Assembly: GCA_937995515.1 (NCBI GenBank)
Contig: CALKJZ010000002.1
Location: 1-64,000 of the forward strand
Direction of reading: 5' to 3'
Length of the DNA: 64,000 nucleotides
Origin: an uncultured Sphingomonadaceae bacterium
GTDB lineage: Bacteria > Pseudomonadota > Alphaproteobacteria > Sphingomonadales > Sphingomonadaceae
The first letter of the stretch is position 1. Every line of letters begins with the position of its first letter. A program made the translations under genes and the position numbers. Shown here piece by piece: positions 53,425 to 62,874 of the stretch. The notes below the pieces were generated by a model. It saw only the letters and a list, made by a program, of their open reading frames with translations. It searched no databases and was not told where the DNA came from.

Positions 53425-54516
53425 TCAGTAGACGAACATCGGCAAGCCCTCGACCCGGTTGAGCCGGGGCCGGTAGGCCTGCGCATCGAACAGCCGCGCC
53501 ACATCGACCCGGCGCGCACCCTGCATGATCACCCCGATCTCCGAGGACGTATAATTTCCATCGATCAGCGCCACCATCCGCCCGTGCCGGCCTTCCTCGA
53601 GCAGCTGCACCGCGAGCGCGCCAAAGGCGAAGCCCACCATCCGGTCGAGCGCATCCGGCTCGCCAGCACGCATGAGATAGGCCAGTTCCTGGACGATCGC
53701 GCCGAGCCCTGCCTCCGCGTGCAGCAGCCGGGCAATCTGCCGGCCGATGCCGAGCCCGGCCCGCTCCGAGGCGGAGGCGTCGAGGTTGGCTTCCGCCATC
53801 CCCTCGATCCGCGCGCCTTCCGACACGACAAGAATGGCATAGCCCTCGGGGTTGGTCGCCCGGTCGTCGGCGAGCATCGGCAGCAGCCGCTCCGGCACCA
53901 CCGGAACCTCGGCAATGGCCGTGCGGTCCACCTGGGCGAGAAAGCCTGCAAGGAGCGCCGTCTCGCCCGACCGGCGGCCGAACAGCTCGACAATAGCCAC
54001 CCGCTCGTGGCTCGCGCAGGTGGTCCGCAACGCGTTGATCGCAGCGACAGAGCGCGAGACGGCCGTCGCAAAGCCGATTGCATAGTCGGTGCCGAACACG
54101 TCGTTGTCCATCGTCTTGGGCACTGCGACCACGGGCACGCCGAGCCGGTGGAAATGCACCGCGGACTGCAGAGTCCCGTCGCCGCCCAGCACCACCAGCG
54201 CATCGAGCCCGAGCCGCTCCAGAAGGCCGAGCACGGCTTGCGTGTGATCGCCGCTGTCGCGCGTCGGGTCGAAGCGGGAGGTGTGGAGAATGGTCCCGCC
54301 GCGGCGGTCGATCCCGCGCACTTCGGCCCGGCCGAGCGGCATGACCAGCCCCTCGGCCAGAGGGTCGGCGCTGTGTGCGGCATCCACCACGCCCTTCCAC
54401 CCGCGCCGCAGGCCCAGCACCTCGTGGCCGCCCTCACAGGCATTGAGCACGACCGAGCGGATGCAGGCATTGAGCCCGGGCACATCGCCTCCGCCTGTCA
54501 GGATGCCGATGCGCAC
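53425..54516 (-). CDS. pfkA: 6-phosphofructokinase
   Basis: 363 residues from a GTG. Begins RIGILTGGGDVPGLNACIRS. The phosphoryl-donor loop GGDGTLQSA has Gly at the position where PPi-dependent enzymes carry Asp, and the later VPKTMDND has Lys. This Gly/Lys pair is the pattern of group III ATP-dependent enzymes such as those of actinomycetes. ATP use is therefore expected but is an inference. The gene lies 15 bases after icd, so glycolysis and TCA enzymes share a transcript. Confidence 0.88.
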   Translation of the reverse strand: MRIGILTGGGDVPGLNACIRSVVLNACEGGHEVLGLRRGWKGVVDAAHSADPLAEGLVMPLGRAEVRGIDRRGGTILHTSRFDPTRDSGDHTQAVLGLLERLGLDALVVLGGDGTLQSAVHFHRLGVPVVAVPKTMDNDVFGTDYAIGFATAVSRSVAAINALRTTCASHERVAIVELFGRRSGETALLAGFLAQVDRTAIAEVPVVPERLLPMLADDRATNPEGYAILVVSEGARIEGMAEANLDASASERAGLGIGRQIARLLHAEAGLGAIVQELAYLMRAGEPDALDRMVGFAFGALAVQLLEEGRHGRMVALIDGNYTSSEIGVIMQGARRVDVARLFDAQAYRPRLNRVEGLPMFVY

Positions 54517-54531
54517 GGAGGCTTGCCGGCC

Positions 54532-55779
54532 TCAGGCGGCGGGCAGCGCGTCGAGCCGGCCCTCCTGCCCCATGGCCCGGTCGAGGTTCCGCACGATCGC
54601 CTCGAAGAACATCTCGGTGGTAAGCCAGGGCTGGTCCGGCCCGATCAGCAGCGCAAGATCCTTTGTCATCTCGCCGCCCTCCACCGTCTGGATGCAGACC
54701 CGCTCGAGAGTTTCGGCAAAATGGGTGACCTCGGGCGTGCCATCGAGCTTGCCGCGGTGCTTCAGACCGCCCGTCCAGGCAAAGATCGAGGCAATCGGGT
54801 TGGTTGAGGTCTGCTTGCCCTGCTGGTGCTGGCGGTAGTGCCGGGTGACAGTGCCGTGCGCAGCTTCCGCCTCGACGGTCCGGCCGTCCGGGGTCATCAG
54901 CACCGAGGTCATCAGGCCAAGCGAGCCGAAGCCCTGCGCCACCATGTCGGACTGCACGTCGCCGTCATAGTTCTTGCACGCCCAGACAAACCTTCCCGAC
55001 CATTTGAGCGCCGAGGCGACGAGGTCGTCGATCAGCCGGTGCTGATACTCGATCCCGGCCTTCTCGAATGCAGCGCGGAACTCCTTCTCGTAGATCTCCT
55101 CGAACAGATCCTTGAACCGCCCGTCATAGGCCTTGAGGATCGTGTTCTTGGTGGAAAGATAGACGGGCCAGCCACGCGCAAGCCCGTAGTTCATGCAGGC
55201 GCGTGCGAAATCGCGGATCGAATCATCGAGGTTGTACATTCCCATCGCAACGCCGGGCGAGGGAAACTGGAACACCTCGTGTTCCAGCGTCTCCGACCCG
55301 TCTTCCGCGACCCACCTGATCGTCAGCGAGCCCGGGCCCGGCACCCGGAAATCCGTGGCGCGATACTGGTCCCCGAAGGCATGGCGGCCCACGACGATCG
55401 GGTCCGTCCAGCCAGGGATCAGGCGCGGCACGTTGGAAATCACGATCGGCTCCCGGAACACCACGCCGCCCAGGATGTTGCGGATGGTGCCATTGGGGCT
55501 TTTCCACATCTTCTTGAGGCCAAACTCGGCCACCCGGGCCTCGTCGGGCGTGATGGTCGCGCATTTCACGCCCACCCCATGCTCGCGGATGGCATGGGCC
55601 GCCTCCACCGTCACATGGTCATTGGTGCGGTCCCGCTCCTCGATGCCGAGGTCGTAGTAGAGGAGCTCGATGTCGAGATAGGGCAGGATCAGCCGCTCGC
55701 GGATCCACTGCCAGATGATCCGGGTCATCTCGTCGCCGTCCATCTCGACGACCGGCCCCTTGACCTTGATCTTCGTCAT
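54532..55779 (-). CDS. icd: NADP-dependent isocitrate dehydrogenase
   Basis: 415 residues of the homodimeric subfamily shared with eukaryotes: [39 protein letters not shown] (substrate loop), [20 protein letters not shown] and [16 protein letters not shown]. It decarboxylates isocitrate to 2-oxoglutarate with NADPH. Upstream of pfkA on the same strand. Confidence 0.96.
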   Translation of the reverse strand: MTKIKVKGPVVEMDGDEMTRIIWQWIRERLILPYLDIELLYYDLGIEERDRTNDHVTVEAAHAIREHGVGVKCATITPDEARVAEFGLKKMWKSPNGTIRNILGGVVFREPIVISNVPRLIPGWTDPIVVGRHAFGDQYRATDFRVPGPGSLTIRWVAEDGSETLEHEVFQFPSPGVAMGMYNLDDSIRDFARACMNYGLARGWPVYLSTKNTILKAYDGRFKDLFEEIYEKEFRAAFEKAGIEYQHRLIDDLVASALKWSGRFVWACKNYDGDVQSDMVAQGFGSLGLMTSVLMTPDGRTVEAEAAHGTVTRHYRQHQQGKQTSTNPIASIFAWTGGLKHRGKLDGTPEVTHFAETLERVCIQTVEGGEMTKDLALLIGPDQPWLTTEMFFEAIVRNLDRAMGQEGRLDALPAA

Positions 55780-55812
55780 GCTGTCCCTGTCTGCTCGCGC
55801 ATGCTCCGGCTC

Positions 55813-56421
55813 TTAAGCGGGTGGCAGCAGGGCGGCAAGCGCATCGAGCCCATCGAGCAACCTCACATGGTCCAGCACCTCGCGCGCGGCGAACCCCTCG
55901 GCGACGAGGTGGCGCAGAAGGGCAAGAAACGGGATCCAGAAGTCGCGATCGCCCATCAGCCAGACCGGCCGCTCGTGCAGCCGCAGGTTGCGCCACGAAA
56001 GGATCTCGACAAGCTCGTCGAGCGTGCCGAGCCCGCCGGGAAGGGCGAGCACGGCGTCGGCCTCGGCAAACATGGCGGCCTTGCGCGTGTGCAGCGAATC
56101 GACGACCCGCAGGTCCGCACACAGCGGCTCGGCGACCTCCCAGTCCTTCAGGAACGCCGGGATCACCCCGGTTGCCGCGCCGCCCGCCCCGATCGCGCTG
56201 CGGCCGATCGCGCCCATCAGCCCCAGCGCGCCGCCACCATAGACCAGCCGCACCCGCCGTTCAGCCAGAAGCGCGCCGACAGCCCGCGCGAGCGCTGCGT
56301 GGCAGGGCGCCGCGCCGCTGCGCGAGCCGCAGAAGACCAGCAGCCGGCGGACCGGTCCCGCCGCAGCCGCAGCCGGTCGGGCAGGCGAATCGAGAGGGTG
56401 GGAAGGCGCGCGCGAGGGCAT
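55813..56421 (-). CDS. LOG-family protein (cytokinin riboside phosphoribohydrolase-like)
   Basis: 202 residues from ATG 56421 (the frame is open to 56487). Contains [11 protein letters not shown] and the signature [17 protein letters not shown] of the TIGR00730/LOG family, formerly called lysine decarboxylase-like. Members hydrolyse nucleoside 5'-monophosphates to base and ribose phosphate. Divergent from petA across 177 bases and 33 bases before icd. Confidence 0.87.
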   Translation of the reverse strand: MPSRAPSHPLDSPARPAAAAAGPVRRLLVFCGSRSGAAPCHAALARAVGALLAERRVRLVYGGGALGLMGAIGRSAIGAGGAATGVIPAFLKDWEVAEPLCADLRVVDSLHTRKAAMFAEADAVLALPGGLGTLDELVEILSWRNLRLHERPVWLMGDRDFWIPFLALLRHLVAEGFAAREVLDHVRLLDGLDALAALLPPA

Positions 56422-56598
56422 TGCCCATGCTCTGCCGCGGCTGCGGACACCCCGGCAAGGGCCGTGTTGGCAAGGGCCGTCTTCCATGCCCTCGTGCGCC
56501 TCCCACGTCCCGGCCGGCGCCGGAGTGCGCCAACTTGCCCGTTGCGAAAGCGACAGCGCGCTGCCAGATGCGTCGCTCGGATAACCAAGGGTGCTTTG

Positions 56599-57171
56599 AT
56601 GGCCTCAGATGCAAAGATCATCTCGGCAGCTGGCGGCAGCCCGGAGGGTGCCGATGTTCGCCGTCGCGATTTCATCTATATCGCCACGGGTGCGTTCGGC
56701 GCGGTGGGTGCCGCTGCGGTCGTCTGGCCGATGATTCACCAGATGAACCCCTCGGCCGACGTGCTCGCGCTCGCGACGACCGAGGTCGACATTTCCTCCA
56801 TCCAGCCCGGCCAGGCGATCAAGACGGTCTGGCAATCGAAGCCGGTCTTCGTGCGCAACCTCACCCAAGCCGAGATCGATGCGGCCAAGGCGGTCGACGT
56901 CTCCACGCTGCGGGACCGGGAAACCCTCGAGCAACGCACCCAGCCAGGCCGGCTCAACTGGCTCATCACGCTAGGGGTGTGCACCCATCTCGGTTGCGTT
57001 CCGCTCGGGGCTGCCGAGGGCGAGAACAAGGGCGATTTTGGCGGCTATTTCTGCCCCTGCCACGGCTCGCACTACGATACCGCCGGGCGCATCCGCCGCG
57101 GCCCGGCGCCGACCAACCTCGTCGTGCCGCCGGTCACCTTCAAGTCCGATACCCTTGTCGAGATAGGATGA
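56599..57171 (+). CDS. petA: Ubiquinol-cytochrome c reductase Rieske iron-sulfur subunit
   Basis: 190 residues. A Tat-type signal anchor ([20 protein letters not shown]), and a Rieske cluster site: C128-T-H130-L-G-C133 and C152-P-C154-H155, with the outer cysteines and histidines as ligands and the inner pair as disulfide. High-potential electron acceptor of complex III, in the inner membrane with its head in the periplasm. First gene of petABC. Confidence 0.96.
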   Translation: MASDAKIISAAGGSPEGADVRRRDFIYIATGAFGAVGAAAVVWPMIHQMNPSADVLALATTEVDISSIQPGQAIKTVWQSKPVFVRNLTQAEIDAAKAVDVSTLRDRETLEQRTQPGRLNWLITLGVCTHLGCVPLGAAEGENKGDFGGYFCPCHGSHYDTAGRIRRGPAPTNLVVPPVTFKSDTLVEIG

Positions 57172-57175
57172 GGCG

Positions 57176-58498
57176 ATGAGCTTTCCCTGGGCACAGCAGT
57201 ACGAACCCAAGACGGAGTTCACTCGCTGGCTTGACAGCCGGCTCCCGCTTCCGCGCTTCGTGTGGAACGCCGTTGGCCCGGGCTATCCGGTGCCGCGCAA
57301 CATCAACTATTTCTACAACTTCGGTGTGCTTGCGGGCGTGGCCCTGATGGTCCAGATCATCACCGGCATCATTCTTGCCATGCACTATTCCGCGCACGTC
57401 GATACCGCGTTCGACAGCATCCAGCACATCATGCGCAATGTGAACGAAGGGTGGCTCTTCCGGTTCCTACACATGAACGGTGCGAGCTTCTTCTTCATCG
57501 TTGTCTACATCCACATCTTCCGCGGCCTCTACTACGGGTCCTACAAGGCGCCGCGGGAAGTTGTGTGGATGCTCGGCGTCGTCATCCTGCTGCTCATGAT
57601 GGCAACCGCCTTCATGGGCTATGTGCTCCCCTGGGGGCAGATGAGCTTCTGGGGCGCGCAGGTGATCACATCGCTTTTTTCGGCCATCCCGCTTGTGGGC
57701 GAAAGCATCCGCATGTGGCTGGTTGGCGGGTTCGCGCCCGACAACGCGACAATCACCCGCTTCTTCTCGCTGCACTACCTTTTGCCATTCGTGATCTTGG
57801 GCGTCGTCATCCTCAAGGTTTGGGCGCTCCACATTCCGGGGTCGACCAATCCGACGGGGATCGAGGTGCAGGGGCCACAAGATACGCTCCCGTTCCACCC
57901 CTATTTCACCGCAAAGGACTTTTTCTCTCTTACGATCTATCTCATCTTCTTTGCGGCCGTGAGCTTCTTCCTGCCCAATGCGCTTGGCCACCCCGACAAC
58001 TACATCCCGGCCAACCCGCTCTCCACCCCTGCGCACATCGTGCCGGAATGGTATCTGCTGCCCTTCTACGCGATCCTGCGGGCGTTCACGGCCGACTTCA
58101 TCATCTCGGCCAAGCTTTGGGGCGTGATCGCGATGTTCGCATCGATCATCCTCCTCTTCTTCCTGCCGTGGCTTGATTCCTCGAGGGTGAAGTCCGCCTC
58201 CTACCGGCCCATCTACCGCTGGTTCTTCTGGCTGCTCGTCATCGACGTGTTCATCCTCGGCTGGGTGGGCGCCATGCCGGCCGAGGAGCCGTGGGTGCGG
58301 ATCGGGCAGGCGGCCACCGCCTACTACTTTGCCCACTTCCTCATCATCTTGCCCATTGTCTCGATGATCGAGACCCCGCGCCGGCAGCCGAACAGCATCG
58401 CCGAGGCCGTGCTTGGGCCCGAGGCCGTGCGCGCCCGCCCGGCAAGCCGCCCGGCCGAGGGCGGCTTCGGCGGCGCCATGCCGCAGCCGGCCGAGTGA
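57176..58498 (+). CDS. petB: Cytochrome b of the bc1 complex
   Basis: 440 residues, about eight membrane helices. The Qo-site PEWY motif is in [16 protein letters not shown], and haem-ligand histidines are in [20 protein letters not shown] and in [13 protein letters not shown]. Oxidises ubiquinol at Qo and reduces quinone at Qi. The C-terminal 40 residues are Pro/Ala/Gly-rich and cytoplasmic. Four bases after petA. Confidence 0.97.
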   Translation: MSFPWAQQYEPKTEFTRWLDSRLPLPRFVWNAVGPGYPVPRNINYFYNFGVLAGVALMVQIITGIILAMHYSAHVDTAFDSIQHIMRNVNEGWLFRFLHMNGASFFFIVVYIHIFRGLYYGSYKAPREVVWMLGVVILLLMMATAFMGYVLPWGQMSFWGAQVITSLFSAIPLVGESIRMWLVGGFAPDNATITRFFSLHYLLPFVILGVVILKVWALHIPGSTNPTGIEVQGPQDTLPFHPYFTAKDFFSLTIYLIFFAAVSFFLPNALGHPDNYIPANPLSTPAHIVPEWYLLPFYAILRAFTADFIISAKLWGVIAMFASIILLFFLPWLDSSRVKSASYRPIYRWFFWLLVIDVFILGWVGAMPAEEPWVRIGQAATAYYFAHFLIILPIVSMIETPRRQPNSIAEAVLGPEAVRARPASRPAEGGFGGAMPQPAE

Positions 58499-58529
58499 TC
58501 GGGCGCACGAATAAGGAAAGGCCGCGAAG

Positions 58530-59342
58530 ATGACCCGCTGGATCAGCCTTGGTGCCGGCTTTGTGTTCGTGTTCGTCCTGCTCGTGGCGTTCTTCGCGCC
58601 GCGCGAGGCCACCGAGCCCGATCCGCTGAAGGCGCTCCACCTGAAGCCTCGCAACGTCCAATGGCAGCACGACGGTCCGCTGGGCTTCGGTGTCCTTGGC
58701 ACGTTCGACCGGGCGCAGCTGCAGCGGGGCTACCAAGTCTACACGGAGGCCTGCTCGGCGTGCCACGGCCTGCGCTATGTTGCGTTCCGCAACCTCGAGG
58801 CGCTTGGATTTTCCGAGCCCGAGGTGCGCGCCATCGCGCGCCAGCGTCAGATTGCCGATCTCGACCCCAACACGGGCGAGGAGATCACCCGGCCCGGCCT
58901 GCCGTCGGATCACTTCCCGTCCCCCTATCCGAACGAAACGGCTGCCCGGGCTGCCAACAACAACGCCTACCCGCCCGACCTGTCGCTCATCGTCTCCGCG
59001 CGGGCCGGCGGTCAAAAATATATCTACTCGCTTCTGACCGGGTATCAGCCAGCCCCTCCCGGCTTCCAGGTCACGCCGGGCCTGCACTACAATCCCTATT
59101 TTCACAGCGTGCAGATCGCGATGCCGCCGCCGCTGATGCCCGGCCGGGTGGAATATGCCGACGGCACCGAGGCAACTGTCGAACAGATGGCCGCGGACGT
59201 GACCGCCTTCCTGCGCTGGGCGGCCGAGCCCGAGCTCGAAGCAAGGCGGCGCATGGGGCTTGCTACCATCGGCTTCCTCATCATCCTCTCGGTGCTCGCA
59301 TACGCGACCTACCGGCGGGTGTGGGCCGGGGTTCCGCACTGA
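58530..59342 (+). CDS. petC: Cytochrome c1
   Basis: 270 residues with an N-terminal signal helix (GAGFVFVFVLLVAFF), haem motif C75-S-A-C78-H79, an axial methionine in a region such as IAMPPPLMPG, and a C-terminal anchor helix (LATIGFLIILSVLAYATYRRV). It passes electrons from the Rieske protein to cytochrome c. It is a single gene, not fused to cytochrome b as in some other alphaproteobacteria. AAGGAAAGG precedes it. Confidence 0.96.
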   Translation: MTRWISLGAGFVFVFVLLVAFFAPREATEPDPLKALHLKPRNVQWQHDGPLGFGVLGTFDRAQLQRGYQVYTEACSACHGLRYVAFRNLEALGFSEPEVRAIARQRQIADLDPNTGEEITRPGLPSDHFPSPYPNETAARAANNNAYPPDLSLIVSARAGGQKYIYSLLTGYQPAPPGFQVTPGLHYNPYFHSVQIAMPPPLMPGRVEYADGTEATVEQMAADVTAFLRWAAEPELEARRRMGLATIGFLIILSVLAYATYRRVWAGVPH

Positions 59343-59388
59343 GCAGCTGAGCCCTGCGGAACCCGGCTGGGCGGGCGCGAGGGGTATC

Positions 59389-59910
59389 ATGAGCGGCCTG
59401 ATCGGCGAGCTCATACGGGCGATCCCCGATTTCCCGGAGCCGGGGGTCACGTTTCGCGACCTCACCCCGCTCATCGCCGATCCAGCGGGCCTTCGCGCCA
59501 CGATTTCCGCGCTTGCGAGCCTTGCCGTGCCCCCGTTCGACCGTGTGGCCGGCATCGAGGCGCGGGGATTTCTGTTCGCAGCCCCGCTTGCCCATGCGCT
59601 GGGCTCGGGCGTCATCCTGCTGCGCAAGGGCGGCAAGCTTCCCGCTGCCACCATCGGGCTTGATTATGCGCTCGAATATGGAACGGACCGGCTGGAAATG
59701 CACGCCGATGCCGTGGCGCCGGGCATGCGCGTGCTGCTCGTCGACGATGTGCTGGCAACCGGCGGCACGGCCGAGTCCGCGGCCGCGCTGATCCGCCGCG
59801 CGAAGGGAGAGGTCATAGCGGCGCTCTTCGTCGCCGAGATTGTCGCGCTCGGCGGCCGGGCGCGCCTTCGGGCCGCGGGCATCGAACCGCGCAGCCTGCT
59901 CACCTATTGA
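59389..59910 (+). CDS. apt: Adenine phosphoribosyltransferase
   Basis: 173 residues, family length. PRPP-binding motif LLVDDVLATGGTAES, with FPEPGVTFRDLTPLI and GIEARGFLFAAPLA. Salvages adenine to AMP. Start at ATG 59389, 46 bases after petC, a neighbour pair often seen in alphaproteobacteria. It overlaps the convergent MaoC-like gene by seven bases. Confidence 0.95.
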   Translation: MSGLIGELIRAIPDFPEPGVTFRDLTPLIADPAGLRATISALASLAVPPFDRVAGIEARGFLFAAPLAHALGSGVILLRKGGKLPAATIGLDYALEYGTDRLEMHADAVAPGMRVLLVDDVLATGGTAESAAALIRRAKGEVIAALFVAEIVALGGRARLRAAGIEPRSLLTY

Positions 59911-60410
59911 GCGTGACCGCCGACCCGCCGGGGGGCCTGCGTGAAGGCGCCCCAGTCGGCCCGTGCCTGCCGGGTTGCGACGAGAAGCGACAGCTCGGCA
60001 TCGAGCACCTTCAGCTTCTCCGCGTTGCGGGCGAGCAGGGCAAGGCGCACCACGCCCACATCTTCGCGGTTCGGGAGTATGTGCAGGCCGTCCACGACCG
60101 TCTCGAGCATCAGGCGATCCTCGGGGTAGACGGGGGCTTTCCAGCGGATCCGCTCCACCCCCGGCGAGCCGATGAGCGCCACGGGATTGGCGCGCATGTC
60201 GTCGACGATCAGCCGCATCAGCAGCGCGCATGTCAGCCAGCCCGAGAGCGCAAGCCCGGTGAAGAACGGATGGCCGGCGGCACCTTCATCCGAAAGGTGG
60301 AACGGCTGCGGGTCGTATTTCTGCGCGAAGCTTATGGCCTCGTGGCGGCTCGCCCACGTGGGGCCAAGCCGCTGCCTGTCGCCGATCGCGAAATCCCGAA
60401 ACGTCCGCAT
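59904..60410 (-). CDS. MaoC-like dehydratase (second)
   Basis: 168 residues, single hot-dog fold: ISFAQKYDPQPFHLSDEGA with the hydratase Asp/His pair and HPFFTGLALSGWLT. The second half is VRLALLARNAEKLKVLDAEL. It is a different subtype from the MaoC protein at 41825. Likely an acyl-CoA hydratase or a non-catalytic relative; substrate unknown. Divergent from folP with 75 bases between starts. Confidence 0.85.
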   Translation of the reverse strand: MRTFRDFAIGDRQRLGPTWASRHEAISFAQKYDPQPFHLSDEGAAGHPFFTGLALSGWLTCALLMRLIVDDMRANPVALIGSPGVERIRWKAPVYPEDRLMLETVVDGLHILPNREDVGVVRLALLARNAEKLKVLDAELSLLVATRQARADWGAFTQAPRRVGGHAQ

Positions 60411-60485
60411 GCGCCCGATTACGGCGCGGGTGCAACCTTGTTGCGCAGACTTCCCGCCCTGCCGTGCCTCATCTAGCTTGCGCGC

Positions 60486-61280
60486 ATGGCGCCGCGCATC
60501 ATGGGCATTCTCAATGTCACGCCCGACAGTTTTTCCGATGGAGGCCGGCTTGTCTCGGTCGATGCGGCGATCGAGGCCGGCGTGGCGCTCCACAGGGCCG
60601 GTGCGGCCATCGTCGATGTGGGCGGGGAGAGCACACGGCCCGGGGCCGCGCCTGTGTGCGAATCCGAGGAGCTCCGCCGGGTGCTCCCGGTGGTCGAGGG
60701 CCTTGTGGCAGCCGGAGTGCCGGTCTCGATCGATACCATGAAGCCGGGCGTGATGGCGGCCGCAACGGCCGCCGGCGCGACCATGATCAACGATGTGACA
60801 GCGCTCGGCTTCGCGCCCGAAAGCGCGGCCATTGCCGCTGCAAGTGGCGCCGAGGTCGTGCTCATGCACATGCAGGGCCGGCCGCAGACCATGCAGCAAG
60901 CTCCCGCCTATGCCGATGTGGTGGCGGAGGTTGCGGCTTATCTCTCCGGGCGGATCGCCATGGCCGAAGCCGCCGGTATCCCGCGCGCACGCATCATCGC
61001 CGACCCGGGCATCGGCTTCGGCAAGGCGCTCGCGCACAATCTCGCCCTTCTTCGCAATCTGCCCCGCCTCGGGGAACTCGGCGTGCCGCTGATGGTGGGC
61101 GCAAGCCGCAAGTCGCTCATCCCGGCGATCGCCGGCCCGGCCGAGCCGCGCGAGCGGCTGGGCGGCAGCCTTGCGCTCGCGCTCCATGCGGCTGCGGCCG
61201 GCGCCGCCTGGGTGCGAGTGCACGATGTGGCAGAGACCGCGCAGGCGCTCGCCGTGTGGGCCGCGGTGCAGCCGGGCTGA
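60486..61280 (+). CDS. folP: Dihydropteroate synthase
   Basis: 264 residues, TIM barrel. Joins hydroxymethyl-dihydropterin pyrophosphate to p-aminobenzoate, the sulfonamide target. Motifs: MGILNVTPDSFSDGGRLVS, VGGESTRPGA, SIDTMKPGVM, INDVTALGF, MHMQGRPQTMQ, IADPGIGFGK and GASRKSLI. All normal pocket residues appear present. Confidence 0.96.
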   Translation: MAPRIMGILNVTPDSFSDGGRLVSVDAAIEAGVALHRAGAAIVDVGGESTRPGAAPVCESEELRRVLPVVEGLVAAGVPVSIDTMKPGVMAAATAAGATMINDVTALGFAPESAAIAAASGAEVVLMHMQGRPQTMQQAPAYADVVAEVAAYLSGRIAMAEAAGIPRARIIADPGIGFGKALAHNLALLRNLPRLGELGVPLMVGASRKSLIPAIAGPAEPRERLGGSLALALHAAAAGAAWVRVHDVAETAQALAVWAAVQPG

Positions 61281-61326
61281 GCCCTCCCACTTTGCCGCAC
61301 TCGCACGGCACCGCCCCCGCCCCTAG

Positions 61327-62694
61327 ATGCGCGCCATGGCAGATCCTGCGACCCTGTCCGGCCGGCTGACCCGCTTTGCCAGGGTCGGCGCCAATCTTGG
61401 CGGCTTTGCTGCTGGCGTGGCCGCCACGCGGGCGGCGGGCAGACCGCTCGACGATCCGCGCAACGCGCAGGAACTTCGCCGCGTCCTCGGCGGCCTCAAG
61501 GGCCCGGTGATGAAGATCGCCCAGGTTCTCGGCAACATCCCCGATGCCGTGCCGCCTGAATATGCTTCCGAACTGGCCAAGCTCCAGGCCGATGCCCCGC
61601 CCATGGGCCCGGCGTTCGTCAGGCGGCGCATGACCGGCGAACTGGGGCCGGACTGGCAGGCCCATTTCGCCGACTTTCCGCTCGAAGCGGCCGCTGCGGC
61701 CTCCCTCGGGCAGGTGCACAAGGCAAGGCTTGCGTCGGGGCAGACGGTGGCCGTGAAACTCCAATACCCCGACATGGGGTCGGCCGTGGAAGCCGATCTC
61801 GGCCAGATGGACCTGCTGCTCTCGATCTTCCGAAGGATCGACCGGTCGATCGACACGAGCGAGATCCGCGACGAGATCGCGGCCCGCCTGCGCGAGGAGC
61901 TGGACTATGACCGCGAGCGTCGGCATCTTTCGCTTTACCGGGAAATCCTCGCCGATCGGCCCGAAGTCCGTGTTCCTGCGCCCATCAATGCGCTGTGCAC
62001 GCCGCGCCTTCTCACGATGGAATGGGTGGAGGGCTGCAAGCTGCTCGGCTTGCGCGACGCGCCGCTCGAGGTCCGCAACCGCCTTGCCCGCGCGCTGTTC
62101 CTCGCCTGGTACCAGCCGCTCTACCGCTATGGGGTGATCCACGGCGATCCGCACCTTGGAAATTACACGGTCGCCGATGCCGAGGCCGGCATCATCAACC
62201 TCCTCGACTTCGGTTGCGTGCGCATTTTCCCGCCGCATTTCCTGACGGGCGTCAACGAGCTGTTCCACGCCATCGAAACCGCCGACGACGACCGCGCGGC
62301 CCACGCCTTCGAGCTGTGGGGCTTCCGCAACCTCACCCGCGAGATCCGCAACACCATCCTCGTCTGGGCGAAGTTCCTCTACGGTCCGCTGCTCGACGAT
62401 CGCGTCCGCCCCATCGATCTGGAAGGCCGGCCCGGCGAATACGGCCGCGCAACCGCCTTCCGGGTGCACCAGGAGCTGAGGCGGCTTGGCACCGTCACGA
62501 TCCCGGCCGAGTTCGTGTTCATGGACCGGGCCGCCGTGGGCCTCGGTGGGGTGTTCATCCAGCTCGGCGCCGAGCTCAACTGGTCGCAGATGTTCCGCGA
62601 GCTGATCGCGGGCTTCGACGAAGCAGGGCTCGCGGCCCGGCAAGCCAGGGCTCTTGCACGTTCCGGCTTGGCAAGCGCGCCCGCCGGCGGATAA
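61327..62694 (+). CDS. ABC1/UbiB-family atypical kinase
   Basis: 455 residues (ATG 61336 also possible). The family landmarks are an N-terminal KxxQ segment GPVMKIAQVLGNIP, the alanine-rich loop AAAAASLGQVHKA, lysine in VAVKLQYP, HGDPHLGN and the DFG motif LLDFGCVR. In place of the KxGQ of UbiB it reads KIAQ. Members support ubiquinone synthesis or mitochondrial lipid homeostasis; this one may be a UbiB relative but not UbiB itself, since C-terminal membrane helices are absent. Confidence 0.87.
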   Translation: MRAMADPATLSGRLTRFARVGANLGGFAAGVAATRAAGRPLDDPRNAQELRRVLGGLKGPVMKIAQVLGNIPDAVPPEYASELAKLQADAPPMGPAFVRRRMTGELGPDWQAHFADFPLEAAAAASLGQVHKARLASGQTVAVKLQYPDMGSAVEADLGQMDLLLSIFRRIDRSIDTSEIRDEIAARLREELDYDRERRHLSLYREILADRPEVRVPAPINALCTPRLLTMEWVEGCKLLGLRDAPLEVRNRLARALFLAWYQPLYRYGVIHGDPHLGNYTVADAEAGIINLLDFGCVRIFPPHFLTGVNELFHAIETADDDRAAHAFELWGFRNLTREIRNTILVWAKFLYGPLLDDRVRPIDLEGRPGEYGRATAFRVHQELRRLGTVTIPAEFVFMDRAAVGLGGVFIQLGAELNWSQMFRELIAGFDEAGLAARQARALARSGLASAPAGG

Positions 62695-62723
62695 GGCAGA
62701 CAGAGGGGACAGGGACAAGGCAC

Positions 62724-62849
62724 ATGACGGAGTTCGACAGGCTCGACGAGGAGAACCGGGCAACCTACGCGATCTTTCTCAACCTGCTCAAATGGTCGCT
62801 CGTGCTGATTGCGTTGGTGCTCATCGGGCTTGCCGTTTTCACCATCTGA
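62724..62849 (+). CDS. aa3-type cytochrome c oxidase subunit IV-like small membrane protein
   Basis: 41 residues only: a polar start MTEFDRLDEENRATYAIF and one helix LLKWSLVLIALVLIGLAVFT. This matches the bacterial aa3-oxidase subunit IV domain, which packs on the oxidase by one helix, and it is typically annotated directly before pntA in alphaproteobacteria. GGGACAAGG precedes ATG 62724. Oxidase genes are not in the window. Confidence 0.75.
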   Translation: MTEFDRLDEENRATYAIFLNLLKWSLVLIALVLIGLAVFTI

Positions 62850-62874
62850 GCCGCGAACAGGGGGGCAAAAGCCC

